From Oceanobacillus halotolerans (GTDB taxonomy: Bacteria > Bacillota > Bacilli > Bacillales > Amphibacillaceae), in assembly GCF_010993955.1 (NCBI RefSeq), contig NZ_WIXL01000002.1, forward strand, positions 310,001 through 374,000: a DNA stretch of 64,000 nucleotides, read 5' to 3'. A program made the position numbers and the translations under genes. Each line of letters opens with the position of its first letter. Position 1 is the first letter of the stretch. The notes below the pieces were generated by a model. That model was not told the origin of the DNA and ran no database searches. It saw nothing but the letters and a program-made list of their open reading frames with translations. Of the stretch, positions 41,755 to 53,022 are shown piece after piece.

Positions 41755-42781
41755 CCTGTTCTTCTTCCTCTTCCCTATATCCATCAGAAAAAGGTGGGTA
41801 TCCTGGAGGTGTTGGATATAGATTTGCTTGTGGTGAATGATGTTGAGCAAAATCAGGATAAGGTTGAAATCCATGCGGACCCCCTTCAAATGTTCCTGGA
41901 GTTGGTACTTGCATATAGCCATTAGAATATGGTTGTGCATCAACATATGGTTGTTGTGGGAATCCTTTGTCTTGGCATCCACAATCTTCACCAGCAGTTG
42001 TAAAGGCATGCTTTGGTAATGGCATACCTGAAGACTCAGATGATTCCATCATATTCCCCTGTACGAAAGGGTGCATCATTTGTTGTGTATGACCTGGAAA
42101 TCCTTGTGGCATGACTGGCATTTCAGCAGGAAAATGAGCCTGATGCATTGGAACACAGCAACTTGGATGAATCACATAATAGACTGGTGGCATCGGCATC
42201 GGTATTGGCATTTGATGGGCAGGCATCATTGCTTCTGGTTCATGTTGTGGTTGTTGTATTGATTGTTGCGGTTGCTGTTGCGGTTGCTGTTGCGGTTGCT
42301 GTTGCGGTTGCTGTTGCGGTTGCTGTTTCGGTTGCTGTTTCGGTTGCTGCTGCGGCATTTCTGTTTTTGGTTCTGTATAGCTTGGCATTTGTGGAATATT
42401 AATAGTGGTGTGTTCCTCTAAATCCTGTGTCATCTGAGGCATTTGCATAGGTTGTGGCGGCATTTGCGGAAGCGGTTGTGTAGGTAATTCTGGTTTTATA
42501 TCTTTTGGCTTTTTATCATCATCTTCTTTTATTGCTGGAATCGGCTTTGGTGAAATGTCTTTGTAAGGCTTTTCTGTTTTTGGCTTTTGTGTTTCTTTTA
42601 TATCAGCCGTATGTTGTTTTACCGCTTTCGTATTACTTGGAATTTTTATTTTCATACCTGGCATAATCATATCTGGACTAGATAGCTGTGGATTTAGTTG
42701 TATGACTTGATCTAAATCAACGCCATGTTTTTGAGCAATATCTGCCAACGTATCTCCTTTTTGTACAACGTGAATTTTCAC
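41729..42781 (-). CDS. safA: Spore coat morphogenetic protein SafA
   Basis: Inner-coat morphogen of 350 residues. An N-terminal LysM domain (about 1-47: IHVVQKGDTLADIAQKHG to PGMKIKIP) anchors it to the spore cortex; the rest is Pro/Gln/Met-rich with a run of QPQQ units (about 140-170) and a cysteine- and histidine-containing middle, then an acidic end. I chose the GTG at 42781 because AAAGGAG lies eleven bases upstream and the LysM starts here; B. subtilis SafA has the same layout (387 aa). Last 26 bp overlap the kinase-fold gene. Confidence 0.92.
   Translation of the reverse strand: MKIHVVQKGDTLADIAQKHGVDLDQVIQLNPQLSSPDMIMPGMKIKIPSNTKAVKQHTADIKETQKPKTEKPYKDISPKPIPAIKEDDDKKPKDIKPELPTQPLPQMPPQPMQMPQMTQDLEEHTTINIPQMPSYTEPKTEMPQQQPKQQPKQQPQQQPQQQPQQQPQQQPQQSIQQPQHEPEAMMPAHQMPIPMPMPPVYYVIHPSCCVPMHQAHFPAEMPVMPQGFPGHTQQMMHPFVQGNMMESSESSGMPLPKHAFTTAGEDCGCQDKGFPQQPYVDAQPYSNGYMQVPTPGTFEGGPHGFQPYPDFAQHHSPQANLYPTPPGYPPFSDGYREEEEEQDGDDSSGE
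42260..42352 (-). repeat. 12-bp tandem repeat inside safA
   Basis: GTTGCTGTTGCG (plus strand) is repeated about seven times, encoding QPQQ units with a few K or I changes at the edges. Near-identical codon copies point to recent slippage expansion, so copy number may vary between strains. Confidence 0.88.
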
Positions 42782-43062
42782 GATTGACCATACTCCTTTC
42801 TGATCTGATTGCACCTGGGCTAATCACTCATTAACACCATATGCAAGAGCATGACAAAAGTTGATTTTTATTGGCAAAAAAAGTTACTTTCTAAAGGATT
42901 GTATTTTCCACACCCTGGTCATCAAACAATTGATCTAAAATGCAACGTAACTTTAGCATGACTTCCTTCCACCTTTATAAGATGAGTACTAATCCAGCTG
43001 GAACGGTAAGTTACGTCACATTTTATATTAACTACGAAAACCGCAAAGTATATGAAAAGATC

Positions 43063-43177
43063 CTTAGAAAAGCTTGCATTCGCCCGTCCTTAGTGAATGT
43101 GTTAGTTTTCTTATACTTGGGACATTAAAAGTTTAGCCACGTCAGGTCCACTTCTAAGCTAAAATTTTTCTAACGTG
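43063..43177 (+). repeat. Repeat family B, copy B5
   Basis: TTAGAAAAGCTTGCATTCGC to CTAACGTG; slightly shorter in the second hairpin. The rest of 42782-43062 shows no gene; it must hold the safA promoter. Confidence 0.82.
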
Positions 43178-43182
43178 CAAAA

Positions 43183-43215
43183 AAAAAGAACCAAACAACC
43201 TTTTTGTCTGATTCC
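43183..43215 (-). terminator. pheB terminator
   Basis: GAATCAGACAA and TTGTTTGGTTC pair (with G-U pairs) around AAAGG, followed by nine T residues on the minus strand. Confidence 0.83.
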
Positions 43216-43222
43216 TTCAACT

Positions 43223-43672
43223 TTATTGAGCCCCTGAACTTAAAATATCCACACGCTTAACAAAGTCCAATTGTTTTAATGCATGAATTAACTGATCGAT
43301 CGTGCCATTTATTTGTGAAGCATCTAATGACAAGGTAACGTTCGCTCTACCTTGAATAGGTATGGTTTGATGAATAGTTAATACATTACATCCTTTATCT
43401 GAAGCGATCTTTAATAAATTAGAAAGTGTACCTGCCCGGTCCTCTAAAAGAAAAAACAACGTAATAATTTTTTCTTTTACCATTGCTTGAAATGGGAATA
43501 CAGCATCTTTATATTTATAATAAGCACTTCTAGACAAATCAACCTTACGAACAGCTTCTTGTATAGTATGAGCCGTTCCCCGTTCCAATAACTCTTTTAC
43601 CTCCATTGTTTTCCGAATTGACTCCGGTAATACATCACTACGTACTAAATAGAACTTTTCCTCGTGTTCCAT
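43223..43672 (-). CDS. pheB: ACT-domain protein PheB
   Basis: A 149-residue protein with an N-terminal helix-turn-helix-like part ([22 protein letters not shown]) and a C-terminal ACT domain (about 70-147: [20 protein letters not shown]). B. subtilis PheB lies between obg and pheA; here no pheA follows. A role in sensing an amino acid, perhaps phenylalanine, is inferred from the ACT domain. I chose ATG 43672 behind GAGGGAG. It lies 11 bp beyond the obg stop; last gene of the cluster, followed by a terminator. Confidence 0.88.
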   Translation of the reverse strand: MEHEEKFYLVRSDVLPESIRKTMEVKELLERGTAHTIQEAVRKVDLSRSAYYKYKDAVFPFQAMVKEKIITLFFLLEDRAGTLSNLLKIASDKGCNVLTIHQTIPIQGRANVTLSLDASQINGTIDQLIHALKQLDFVKRVDILSSGAQ

Positions 43673-43682
43673 AATCTCCCTC

Positions 43683-44972
<1,290 letters not shown>

Positions 44973-45509
44973 TCATTTATCCAATGGTATTGATACGATA
45001 AAAGATACTCCATTTGTTTCTTCACTAACTTTGATTGGAAACGAATTAATTGAACTTAACATTTGCTTTACATGAACAGTATTTTGCAAACATCCATTTA
45101 TCAAAAACATAAATTGGACAGTTTGATTTTCACTATTTTTTGTTACATGTAGTGTGACCTCATATAATTCAGTTTGATCTAATTCATTTTTAATTAGATG
45201 TAGGATATCATCACACTGTTTTTGAATACGCGAATCCCAATTCGATAAATCGATATGATCAGCATCTATATGATATGTTAATCGTAAATTGGTATGTATT
45301 GTGTTGAATTGCATGATCCACAATATAATTTTTGGTGCGTTCAACTGCATTAAATTCCGTTCTTGTTGGAAATCCTCCATAAACTGATTTAATTTTGCCT
45401 CTACTTTATCCATCTTCCCCATCTTTACATAGCCTTGAATGACCTGTAAATGATTTAATATATCATGACGATAATGACGTATTAAATGAATAACTTCTTG
45501 TTCTTCCAT
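44973..45509 (-). CDS. spo0B: Sporulation initiation phosphotransferase Spo0B
   Basis: Phosphorelay protein of 178 residues passing phosphate from Spo0F to Spo0A. The four-helix dimerisation domain has the phosphorylated histidine in RHDILNHLQVIQGYVKMG (first residues of the H-box, about residue 16); the C-terminal part (about 75-178) has a kinase-like fold without ATP-binding motifs. Length is near B. subtilis Spo0B (192). I chose ATG 45509 after GGAGGGG. Its place between rpmA and obg is conserved. Confidence 0.92.
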   Translation of the reverse strand: MEEQEVIHLIRHYRHDILNHLQVIQGYVKMGKMDKVEAKLNQFMEDFQQERNLMQLNAPKIILWIMQFNTIHTNLRLTYHIDADHIDLSNWDSRIQKQCDDILHLIKNELDQTELYEVTLHVTKNSENQTVQFMFLINGCLQNTVHVKQMLSSINSFPIKVSEETNGVSFIVSIPLDK

Positions 45510-45557
45510 TAATTTCCCCTCCACTATTAGAAAAGTATAGCAGAAAAAGGAAGGAAT

Positions 45558-45602
45558 TAAAAAAACTCCAACCTATTATTAAAGAACAATAGGCTGGAGC
45601 TC
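45558..45602 (-). terminator. Terminator between rpmA and spo0B
   Basis: GCTCCAGCCTATTGTTC and AATAGGTTGGAG form an imperfect stem followed by a T-run on the minus strand. It separates the ribosomal-protein genes from spo0B-obg. Confidence 0.83.
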
Positions 45603-45615
45603 TACATGATACAGA

Positions 45616-46244
<629 letters not shown>

Positions 46245-46256
46245 AAGCGAATACCT

Positions 46257-46565
46257 TTACGCATTAATTTTTTCTACTACCAATTTCGTATAAGGTTGAC
46301 GATGACCTTGTTTGCGATGGTAGTTCTTTTTCGGTTTGTATTTAAATACAGTAATCTTCTTTTGACGACCATGTTTTTCTACTTTTGCAGTAACACTAGC
46401 ACCATCTACGTATGGAGCACCTACTTTCACATCATCTCCGCCTACGAAAAGTACTTTATCAAATGTTACTGTTTCATCAGAATCCGCAGATACTTTTTCA
46501 ACGTAAATCTCTTGGCCTTCTTCTACTTTTACTTGTTTTCCACCTGTTTCAATAATTGCGTACAT
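46257..46565 (-). CDS. rplU: 50S ribosomal protein L21
   Basis: 102 residues beginning [18 protein letters not shown], with the C-terminal family signature [27 protein letters not shown] precedes the start. First gene of rplU-prp-rpmA, behind a structured leader. Confidence 0.98.
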   Translation of the reverse strand: MYAIIETGGKQVKVEEGQEIYVEKVSADSDETVTFDKVLFVGGDDVKVGAPYVDGASVTAKVEKHGRQKKITVFKYKPKKNYHRKQGHRQPYTKLVVEKINA

Positions 46566-46665
46566 ACTTGCACCTCCTTAATAACTCAGACTCGCCATAC
46601 AGGTAACCAATAAGGTTTTACAACCTGTTCTGTGCGGTTGTAGCACTGGTGCTACGATGATTAAC
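46566..46665 (-). ncRNA. L21-type ribosomal protein leader
   Basis: About 100 nt between promoter and rplU. It has a perfect GTAGCACCAGTGCTAC palindrome (46640-46655) and a second hairpin ACAGGTTGTAAAACC/GGTTACCTGT near the gene. This fits the autoregulatory L21 leader of Firmicutes. Boundaries come from the promoter and ribosome binding site. Confidence 0.75.
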
Positions 46666-46671
46666 GTATTG

Positions 46672-46701
46672 ATGTTACCATGTACACAATCACTTTGTCA
46701 A
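46672..46701 (-). promoter_or_regulatory. Promoter of rplU-prp-rpmA
   Basis: TTGACA (46696-46701), 18-bp spacer, TAACAT (46672-46677) on the minus strand. Confidence 0.8.
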
Positions 46702-46822
46702 GTACTGTTCGCTATTATCATTTTGTTAAGGATCTTTTCGCATTCATTGTTGTTTTTAACATCGCATCTTCTAAATCAGTGCTGACTTAACACTCACCTT
46801 ATAAGGAATGAAGTATAGCATG

Positions 46823-47686
46823 TTAAACACTATAGGTAACAATCTCCCCAATTGACTTATTGTATTGCTTATCATAAAAATAACTTTTTAAGCATTCCGA
46901 TTCATCCAACGCTTTTCGTTGTTTTCCTGGAAAGGTAATGTAAATATAATGTCGCTTCTCCCGTCTAAATTGCGTAAAAATATCCATTAATGACGTTTGG
47001 TGTGGTACAACGATTGGTTGGATATGTTTTATCGATACACTATTTTCATATCGTTTTAAGAGAAAACGAATAAAAACATAATACCGTTTTTTCCATTCCG
47101 ATCGATTTTCCATTATTAAAAATAGCATAACTAAAAACGCACTAAGTGTAAATGGGAAAAAAACAAGTTGCACAACCAAAAAACAAATACATGTTACGAT
47201 TGAAAAAAGTATAATTACATCATAGGCTTTCTTGAAGGGTAAATACTTTGAAAATAATAAAAATAGGAACTTACCTCCATCCAAAGGCCATATCGGTAAA
47301 AGATTAAAGATCAAAATTGTTGTATTATAAAAAAATATTAAGGTAATAACAGATCCCGGTAATAGTTCATAGATTGAAAGAAAATAGGCCAATCCATAAA
47401 TAAGTAAGTGTTGGAAAGGGCCAGCAATGGTAACGAGCGCTTCTTCATAGATTGGCCGATTCCCATGCTCGTCCGTATCCATCACTCCCCCAAATATCCA
47501 TAGCATTACTTTTCGAATACGCCACTTAAATACTCTTGCCATCAAATAGTGACCAGATTCATGAATGAATACAATTGATAAGATAATCAATAATTCTAAG
47601 AATGTACCTGTTATAAAAGCGATAATCATAAACACCAAAAGTATCGGATGTAGCTGGATTGGTGGTATATACTTAAGGACGCTCAT
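46823..47686 (-). CDS. spoIVFB: Intramembrane metalloprotease SpoIVFB
   Basis: Site-2 protease of 287 residues that cleaves pro-sigma-K in the mother cell. Several hydrophobic helices; zinc motif HESGHYLMA (about residues 43-47) and the second metal motif NLLPIWPLDGGKF (about 128-140). The C-terminal part resembles a CBS domain. The start overlaps the spoIVFA stop by about 15 bp, so translation is coupled; a TTG one codon upstream is an alternative start. As in B. subtilis it lies just upstream of rplU. Confidence 0.93.
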   Translation of the reverse strand: MSVLKYIPPIQLHPILLVFMIIAFITGTFLELLIILSIVFIHESGHYLMARVFKWRIRKVMLWIFGGVMDTDEHGNRPIYEEALVTIAGPFQHLLIYGLAYFLSIYELLPGSVITLIFFYNTTILIFNLLPIWPLDGGKFLFLLFSKYLPFKKAYDVIILFSIVTCICFLVVQLVFFPFTLSAFLVMLFLIMENRSEWKKRYYVFIRFLLKRYENSVSIKHIQPIVVPHQTSLMDIFTQFRREKRHYIYITFPGKQRKALDESECLKSYFYDKQYNKSIGEIVTYSV

Positions 47687-48443
47687 CAACTTGAATCACC
47701 TGTACTGGATCAATATACTCATTATCTTTTTCAATTGAAAAATATACGGTATCGCTTTCTGCGGTTGGAGAAAACATTCCAATTTTATGACTATTCCCAA
47801 CGAATTGATATAGATGCACATCAATGGAACTTAAATTTCCATAGGTGGACTTACTTCCGTCAGCATGTTGTACAATCACCGTTTTTTTAGTCTCTGGATC
47901 ATTTCCAGCAAACACAACAACCCCTTCGTTAAGAACAGAGACATCCACAGATTCCCCAGGAGCAATCCTTATACCAGATCCATTGACTTGAAAAGATTCC
48001 GTTACACTTCCCGATACCGGTAATGCCAATGGTCTAGTACTCGCTTCTGTTTGACGATCTGGTGCAAATGCTAATGGTGATCCAAACGTTTCTTTATACC
48101 ATAAATTCATTTTAGCGAATGGGAACTCTTCTGTTAGTGCATTGCTTGTCCATTCTTTTGGTTTGGAAAGAAAATCTGTATCCATCTGATACAACAACGC
48201 CGTAACCAAAAATAAGAGAACGGATAGAATACTTTTTAATACAAGACCTGACACAAATGAACTACTATCTTTTTTTTGCATGGACCCACTTGAAATGATT
48301 GGAGCATAACCATGTTTTTCCTCTTCTTCAGGAAAAGTTGGGGTTATATACTTTGTGTAGCCTTCTTTTGATTGTACTCCACGTTTTTTTCGTTTTGAAA
48401 TAGATTTACGTACTTTTTCGACTCCTTTACTCATACATATCAC
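47673..48443 (-). CDS. spoIVFA: SpoIVFA, partner and inhibitor of SpoIVFB
   Basis: 256-residue single-pass protein that holds SpoIVFB inactive together with BofA until forespore signalling. A basic N-terminus is followed by a transmembrane helix (about 68-86) and an extracytoplasmic LytM/M23-like domain (about 155-250: VVFAGNDPETKKTVIVQHADG, GNSHKIGMFSP). The zinc-binding residues of a true M23 peptidase are not evident. I used the GTG at 48443 (GGAG seven bases upstream); ATG 48434 is possible. It keeps the minD-spoIVFA-spoIVFB order. Confidence 0.9.
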   Translation of the reverse strand: MICMSKGVEKVRKSISKRKKRGVQSKEGYTKYITPTFPEEEEKHGYAPIISSGSMQKKDSSSFVSGLVLKSILSVLLFLVTALLYQMDTDFLSKPKEWTSNALTEEFPFAKMNLWYKETFGSPLAFAPDRQTEASTRPLALPVSGSVTESFQVNGSGIRIAPGESVDVSVLNEGVVVFAGNDPETKKTVIVQHADGSKSTYGNLSSIDVHLYQFVGNSHKIGMFSPTAESDTVYFSIEKDNEYIDPVQVIQVDERP

Positions 48444-48557
48444 AATCCTTCTCCATACTTTTGTACAAGTATATGAACCAGAATGGAAAAGTAGACATAA
48501 AAAATAGTGTACAGAAATCTAGTTCCCATACACTAAACCGTATACTTATGTAATTAA

Positions 48558-49355
48558 TTAAGTACGCATACCAAAAAATTTCTTTACTTTTGAAAACATC
48601 CCTTTTTCATCCTCTAATGATTGTAATGGTACTGTTTCACCTAAAATTCTTCTAGCAATATTACGGTATGCAATAGATGCTTTAGAATTTGGTGTTAACG
48701 CTACGGGCTCCCCATGATTCGATGACTTAATCACTTCATCATCATCAATAACAATACCAATTAGATCGATGGAGAGAATTTGAACAATATCATCAATGTC
48801 AAGCATATCACCGCTTTTTATCATATGATTACGTATACGATTAATGATAAGACGAGGTGCTTCCATTTCCTCTTTTTCCAATAATCCAATGATACGATCC
48901 GCATCACGAACACTAGATTTTTCAGGAGTTGTAACAACGACTGCCTTATCAGCTCCAGCAATTGCATTTTGAAATCCTTGTTCAATACCTGCCGGACAAT
49001 CAATAACAATATAATCATAGTCTTGTTTTAATTGTTTTATAATGGTTTCCATTCCTTCACTTGTTACTGCTGTTTTATCACTAGTTTGAGCAGCAGGCAA
49101 CAAAGAAAGTGATTCAAAACGTTTATCTTTTATTAATGCTTGGTGTAATTTACAGCGTTCCTCTATCACATCTACAATGTCATAAATTATTCGGTTTTCT
49201 AATCCCATCACAACATCCAGATTTCGAAGACCAATGTCTGTATCAATTAAGCACACTTTCTTTTCCATAAGAGCTAGTGCTGTCCCTATATTCGCAGTTG
49301 TCGTTGTTTTTCCTACACCGCCTTTTCCCGAAGTGATTACGATTGCCTCACCCAT
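48558..49355 (-). CDS. minD: Septum site-determining ATPase MinD
   Basis: ParA-family ATPase of 265 residues that carries MinC on the membrane and keeps Z rings away from poles. Deviant Walker A SGKGGVGKTTTTANIG (residues 9-24), switch I CLIDTDIGLRNLD, switch II VIDCPAGIEQGF, and the C-terminal amphipathic membrane helix SKVKKFFGMRT. I chose ATG 49355 behind AAAGGAG; it overlaps the minC stop by 8 bp. Confidence 0.97.
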   Translation of the reverse strand: MGEAIVITSGKGGVGKTTTTANIGTALALMEKKVCLIDTDIGLRNLDVVMGLENRIIYDIVDVIEERCKLHQALIKDKRFESLSLLPAAQTSDKTAVTSEGMETIIKQLKQDYDYIVIDCPAGIEQGFQNAIAGADKAVVVTTPEKSSVRDADRIIGLLEKEEMEAPRLIINRIRNHMIKSGDMLDIDDIVQILSIDLIGIVIDDDEVIKSSNHGEPVALTPNSKASIAYRNIARRILGETVPLQSLEDEKGMFSKVKKFFGMRT

Positions 49356-50034
49356 TAGACATTCTCCTTTCAAACCCGCTTAAACTTTTTCGCTTTTGTG
49401 AAAGAACCTGTACTTGATCGATAACAATTTTATCTGTTTCTTTATCAATAATACCGCATTCCATATAGACGCCCTCTGCTTCATAATCTGGTGCCCGACT
49501 AATACAATCAGCAATTCGTAGTTGGGTAGGGTTCATATAAGATGCAGCAATAACCGCATCTTTATCACCATTAGCACCCGCATGTGCAATTCCTAGCAAA
49601 TTACCCATAATATAAATATTACCAGTAGTAACTACTTTTCCTCCCGGATTCACATCACCAATTAGTAATAAATCACCAGTAATCTCTAAAACTTGTCCAG
49701 ACCTTATGATTCTATTAATCGTTTTAACCTCACTATCTTCCTTCCAAGCAAGTGCTTCTTCTCGCTGAATCACTTCTGAATCAATAGATTGAACAAATAA
49801 GTTGTTTTTTTGACTAATTATATCATGTAATTGTTCCTTTTGTTCTTTATTTAAATAACGATGGCCAAGCTTTACTGTGACAGATACTAGTTTTCCATCA
49901 TTGGTAGGCTGTGTATCACCTAATTTTTCATCAAGTTCCTTAAAAATAGCTTCAAGCGAACAGGTATCATCTATTAATAAAGTTAGCCCATCTCGTGTTC
50001 CTTTAATTGTTATTGCTTGCTTCTTTTCATGCAC
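49348..50034 (-). CDS. minC: Septum site-determining protein MinC
   Basis: FtsZ-assembly inhibitor of 228 residues. N-terminal domain (about 1-100) contacts FtsZ; the C-terminal beta-helix domain has NRIIRSGQVLEITGDLLLIG, NPGGKVVTTGNIYIMG and HAGANGDKDAVIAAS. Forms the conserved mreBCD-minCD cluster. Confidence 0.96.
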   Translation of the reverse strand: MHEKKQAITIKGTRDGLTLLIDDTCSLEAIFKELDEKLGDTQPTNDGKLVSVTVKLGHRYLNKEQKEQLHDIISQKNNLFVQSIDSEVIQREEALAWKEDSEVKTINRIIRSGQVLEITGDLLLIGDVNPGGKVVTTGNIYIMGNLLGIAHAGANGDKDAVIAASYMNPTQLRIADCISRAPDYEAEGVYMECGIIDKETDKIVIDQVQVLSQKRKSLSGFERRMSNG

Positions 50035-50048
50035 GATATGTTCACCTC

Positions 50049-50096
50049 ATTAGAAAACTAAAGCTTTTAAAAAGCCTTTATAGGGAAAGCCTTTCC
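50049..50096 (+). repeat. Degenerate fragment of family A
   Basis: ATTAGAAAACTAAAGC, AAAGCCTTTATAGGGAAAGC resembles the first quarter of family A with point changes. Located between mreD and minC. Confidence 0.45.
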
Positions 50097-50190
50097 CCAT
50101 GTATAGTAGAACTTCTTGACCTTCCACTATAAATTAACACCAAAAATCAATATATTATTTCATCTTTATTGAAGCCTATAACTATTTAAT

Positions 50191-50730
50191 TTACACCGAT
50201 TCGCCCATATGAAGTAATTCTCTTTGCCATGCCAATAGACGTTTTGCAAAGATCGGATACAATATTACCATAAATATAAAATTAGCTAATAAAGTAGGTA
50301 ATAAACGATAGATCGTATATTCTTTTATGGGGATATCTGATATTCCTACGACAAAGAATATAATATTAATAATACCTTCCGCAACGGCGATACTTAAGGT
50401 GCCTAGTAATATGGTCACATAAAAATTTGCGTGAAATATTTTCTTTAAACCATGTGTCATATAAATGGTAATAGAATAGGTAAACATGTATACGCCTAGA
50501 ACACTAGTATATACTACATCAATTAACAAACCAAAAATTAAACCATATAGTACACAAAAATAAGTGTTTGCTCGATCATAAAAGATTGCCACAAATACTA
50601 GAAATATAAGGACCCAATGTGGAATGATAACAGAATTTCCTGTAACCAAGTTTGCAGGGAGCAGTTCAAAAGCAACTCCTTCTAAAATTAATAATAAGAA
50701 GAGAATAGCAGGTATGATAAGTCGCTTCAT
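50191..50730 (-). CDS. mreD: Rod shape-determining protein MreD
   Basis: Membrane protein of 179 residues with about five to six helices, part of the elongasome with MreB, MreC and RodA. The VYTSVLGVYMFTYSITIY segment is typical. Its start overlaps the mreC stop by 4 bp. Confidence 0.93.
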   Translation of the reverse strand: MKRLIIPAILFLLLILEGVAFELLPANLVTGNSVIIPHWVLIFLVFVAIFYDRANTYFCVLYGLIFGLLIDVVYTSVLGVYMFTYSITIYMTHGLKKIFHANFYVTILLGTLSIAVAEGIINIIFFVVGISDIPIKEYTIYRLLPTLLANFIFMVILYPIFAKRLLAWQRELLHMGESV

Positions 50731-51611
50731 TCTGCATCCTCCTCTTCAGCTGTAACGTCCTCTTGACCATTCAATAGTCGATCCACAACAATAACATTAT
50801 TAATTTCATACATATTAGCTGCTGGTTCTACTAAAGCTGTATTCGTTAGCCCGTATTGATCTGGAATAACATCAGTTACAGTACCAATCATTAATCCAGC
50901 TGGAAACACTCCACCCATTCCTGAGGATACAACAAGTTCTCCTTCTTCAATCTCCGTGTCAGACTCATCAATGATCTTAAATAATAGGGAGTCTGTTTCC
51001 TTATCATATTCTTCTATCAACCCAAAAATATCATCGTTACCTTCCTCACGAGAGATGGTAGCCGAAATACGATTAAATTGGTCAAACCCAGATAGTAACT
51101 GTACATGAGAAGAAAACTCTGATGTTGCTTGAACCTTTCCTATCATCCCTTCTGCTGTAATGACGGCCATGTTTGTTTCTACCCCATCTTGTTCACCTTT
51201 ATTAATCGTAATTTGTTCTACCCAACGTTCAGGTGACCTTGATGTTACAGTAGCATGAATTGGATTGAAGTCTCGAAGTGAGTCTGATTTATCCAAGGTA
51301 TTTCTTAATTCTTCATTTTCTTCCTTTATCTCTTGTACCTCATAAATAAGGCTTTTATATTCTGCTAATTTTTCTTTTAGTAGTTGATTTTCATTATAAG
51401 TATTTTTTATATCATCTATATTTGAAAAAATAGATGCAACATAGCTTACCGGTGTATGAATAACACTTTGTACCCATCCAACAGTGTCATTAATAAATTT
51501 TTCAGGCATCGTTAGACTATCTCTATCCCGTAATGAATAACCAATCATAGCAACAAGTATAATAATTCCACATAAGATTATAAATAATCGTTTTTTACGA
51601 AATACTGGCAT
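50727..51611 (-). CDS. mreC: Cell shape protein MreC
   Basis: Single-pass protein of 294 residues: N-terminal transmembrane helix (about 8-26), coiled coil (about 65-105: NTYNENQLLKEKLAEYK), then the two-barrel MreC domain with ATVTSRSPERWVEQITINKG, GMIGKVQATSEFSSHVQLL and VVSSGMGGVFPAGLMIG. Ends in an acidic tail. It links cytoplasmic MreB filaments to wall enzymes. Confidence 0.96.
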   Translation of the reverse strand: MPVFRKKRLFIILCGIIILVAMIGYSLRDRDSLTMPEKFINDTVGWVQSVIHTPVSYVASIFSNIDDIKNTYNENQLLKEKLAEYKSLIYEVQEIKEENEELRNTLDKSDSLRDFNPIHATVTSRSPERWVEQITINKGEQDGVETNMAVITAEGMIGKVQATSEFSSHVQLLSGFDQFNRISATISREEGNDDIFGLIEEYDKETDSLLFKIIDESDTEIEEGELVVSSGMGGVFPAGLMIGTVTDVIPDQYGLTNTALVEPAANMYEINNVIVVDRLLNGQEDVTAEEEDAE

Positions 51612-51625
51612 GTAACCACCACTTT

Positions 51626-52666
51626 TTAATCAACTGTTGGACGAGAGGATACATTCGGATGGGAACGGAAATGTTGAATGTATTCTAAGGATTTACCTGT
51701 TCCAATTGCAACACTATCCAATGGATCGTCTGTAACAAAAACAGGCATTTTTGTCTCATCACTAATAACTTTATCTATATTTCGAAGAAGAGAACCTCCA
51801 CCTGACAATACAATACCACGATCCATGATATCAGCAGCTAGCTCTGGAGGTGTTTTTTCTAGCGTATTTTTTACGGCTTCCACAATAGCATCAACTGTTT
51901 CTTTTAAAGAGGTTGCTATCTCACTAGAGGTTATCGTGATGGTTTTTGGTAATCCTGTAAGTAGGTCTCTTCCCCGAATGTCCATTTCTACGTCTTCAGA
52001 TACCTCACCAGCTGTTCCGATATCCATTTTAATCGATTCTGCTGATCGTTCGCCAATCATCAAATTATATGTTTTTCGTATATACTGAGTGATCGCCTCA
52101 TCCATATTATCACCTGCTGTACGGATTGATTGACTTGTAACTACTCCACCTAGGGAAATAACGGCAACTTCAGTCGTTCCCCCACCAATATCAACAATCA
52201 TACTACCCGTTGGTTCCCAAACAGGTAATCCTGATCCAATTGCAGCTGCAAAAGGTTCAGCAATCGGAAATGCATCTTTTGCGCCAGCTTGTTTCGTTGC
52301 GTCCACTACTGCACGCTCTTCAACCATTGTAATACCAGATGGTACACAGATCATGACATTTGGTTTTCTTGCAAAGAAAGAGCGATTACGCATAGCTTTT
52401 TTTATATAGTATTTCATCATGACGGCTGTAGTATCATAATCAGCTATAACGCCATCTTTCATTGGCCGTATAACCGAAATATTTCCTGGAGTTCTACCAA
52501 TCATATTACGTGCAGAATTTCCAACAGCTTCAATTTGTCCTGTTTCTATATTTTTGGCAACTACTGATGGTTCACGGAGAACAACACCCTTACCTTTTAC
52601 AAACACGAGTGTATTAGCCGTCCCTAAGTCAATCCCTAGGTCTTGCGAAAAGCTAAATTTTCCCAA
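51626..52666 (-). CDS. mreB: Cell shape actin homologue MreB
   Basis: Actin-like ATPase of 346 residues that directs lateral wall synthesis. Phosphate-1 motif [14 protein letters not shown] (about 8-21), phosphate-2 [17 protein letters not shown], adenosine motif [12 protein letters not shown] chose the TTG at 52666, six bases after AAAGGGAG; the frame is open eight codons more but those lack a ribosome binding site and the family N-terminus is reached here. Heads the mreBCD-minCD group. Confidence 0.97.
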   Translation of the reverse strand: MGKFSFSQDLGIDLGTANTLVFVKGKGVVLREPSVVAKNIETGQIEAVGNSARNMIGRTPGNISVIRPMKDGVIADYDTTAVMMKYYIKKAMRNRSFFARKPNVMICVPSGITMVEERAVVDATKQAGAKDAFPIAEPFAAAIGSGLPVWEPTGSMIVDIGGGTTEVAVISLGGVVTSQSIRTAGDNMDEAITQYIRKTYNLMIGERSAESIKMDIGTAGEVSEDVEMDIRGRDLLTGLPKTITITSSEIATSLKETVDAIVEAVKNTLEKTPPELAADIMDRGIVLSGGGSLLRNIDKVISDETKMPVFVTDDPLDSVAIGTGKSLEYIQHFRSHPNVSSRPTVD

Positions 52667-52811
52667 AAAAATCTCCCTTTCCAATAGCAAATCTGTCGTT
52701 GTATGTAGCTTTACTATATCGATTTATTTTGTATGATGCAATATAGCACCATTTTTTTGATATTTTATCTTATTTTAAACGTTAAAGGGTAGGATAATAC
52801 AAATCAGAAGA

Positions 52812-52969
52812 AGCGCCATTTTTCACTTCATTAGAAAAACTCGCATTCACTCATCCTTAGCGAATGTGTTAGTTTTCCTTATACTTGGAACATTAAAATT
52901 TTAGCCACGTCGAGCCCGCTTCTTAGCTAAAATTTTATACTTTCCTAACGTGAAATGAAAACTGGCGCT
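52812..52969. repeat. Stem-enclosed family B copy (B6 with outer inverted repeat)
   Basis: Core B6 is 52831-52952 (TTAGAAAAACTCGCATTCAC to CCTAACGTG). Outside it AGCGCCATTTTTCA (52812-52825) and TGAAAACTGGCGCT (52956-52969) form an inverted pair with one mismatch. It looks like a radC terminator stem whose loop is occupied by a B element. Confidence 0.75.
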
Positions 52970-53022
52970 AACCTATTTGTTTTCTATATAATTATACGAA
53001 AAAAATACTAAAATAGATAGTG

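Noticed and set aside
42260-42352. CRISPR-like tandem repeat
   Set aside because: Units are 12 bp with no spacers and lie in frame within safA.
42148-42402. Valine/alanine-rich frame opposite safA
   Set aside because: It is the antisense reading of the 12-bp QPQQ repeat.
42830-42860. Sporulation promoter before safA
   Set aside because: A GCATATG/CATGC palindrome is present but no consensus pair fits well enough to call.
48444-48540. Sigma-E promoter before spoIVFA
   Set aside because: A TCATATAC-like element is visible but no matching -10 at the right distance; not supportable by eye.
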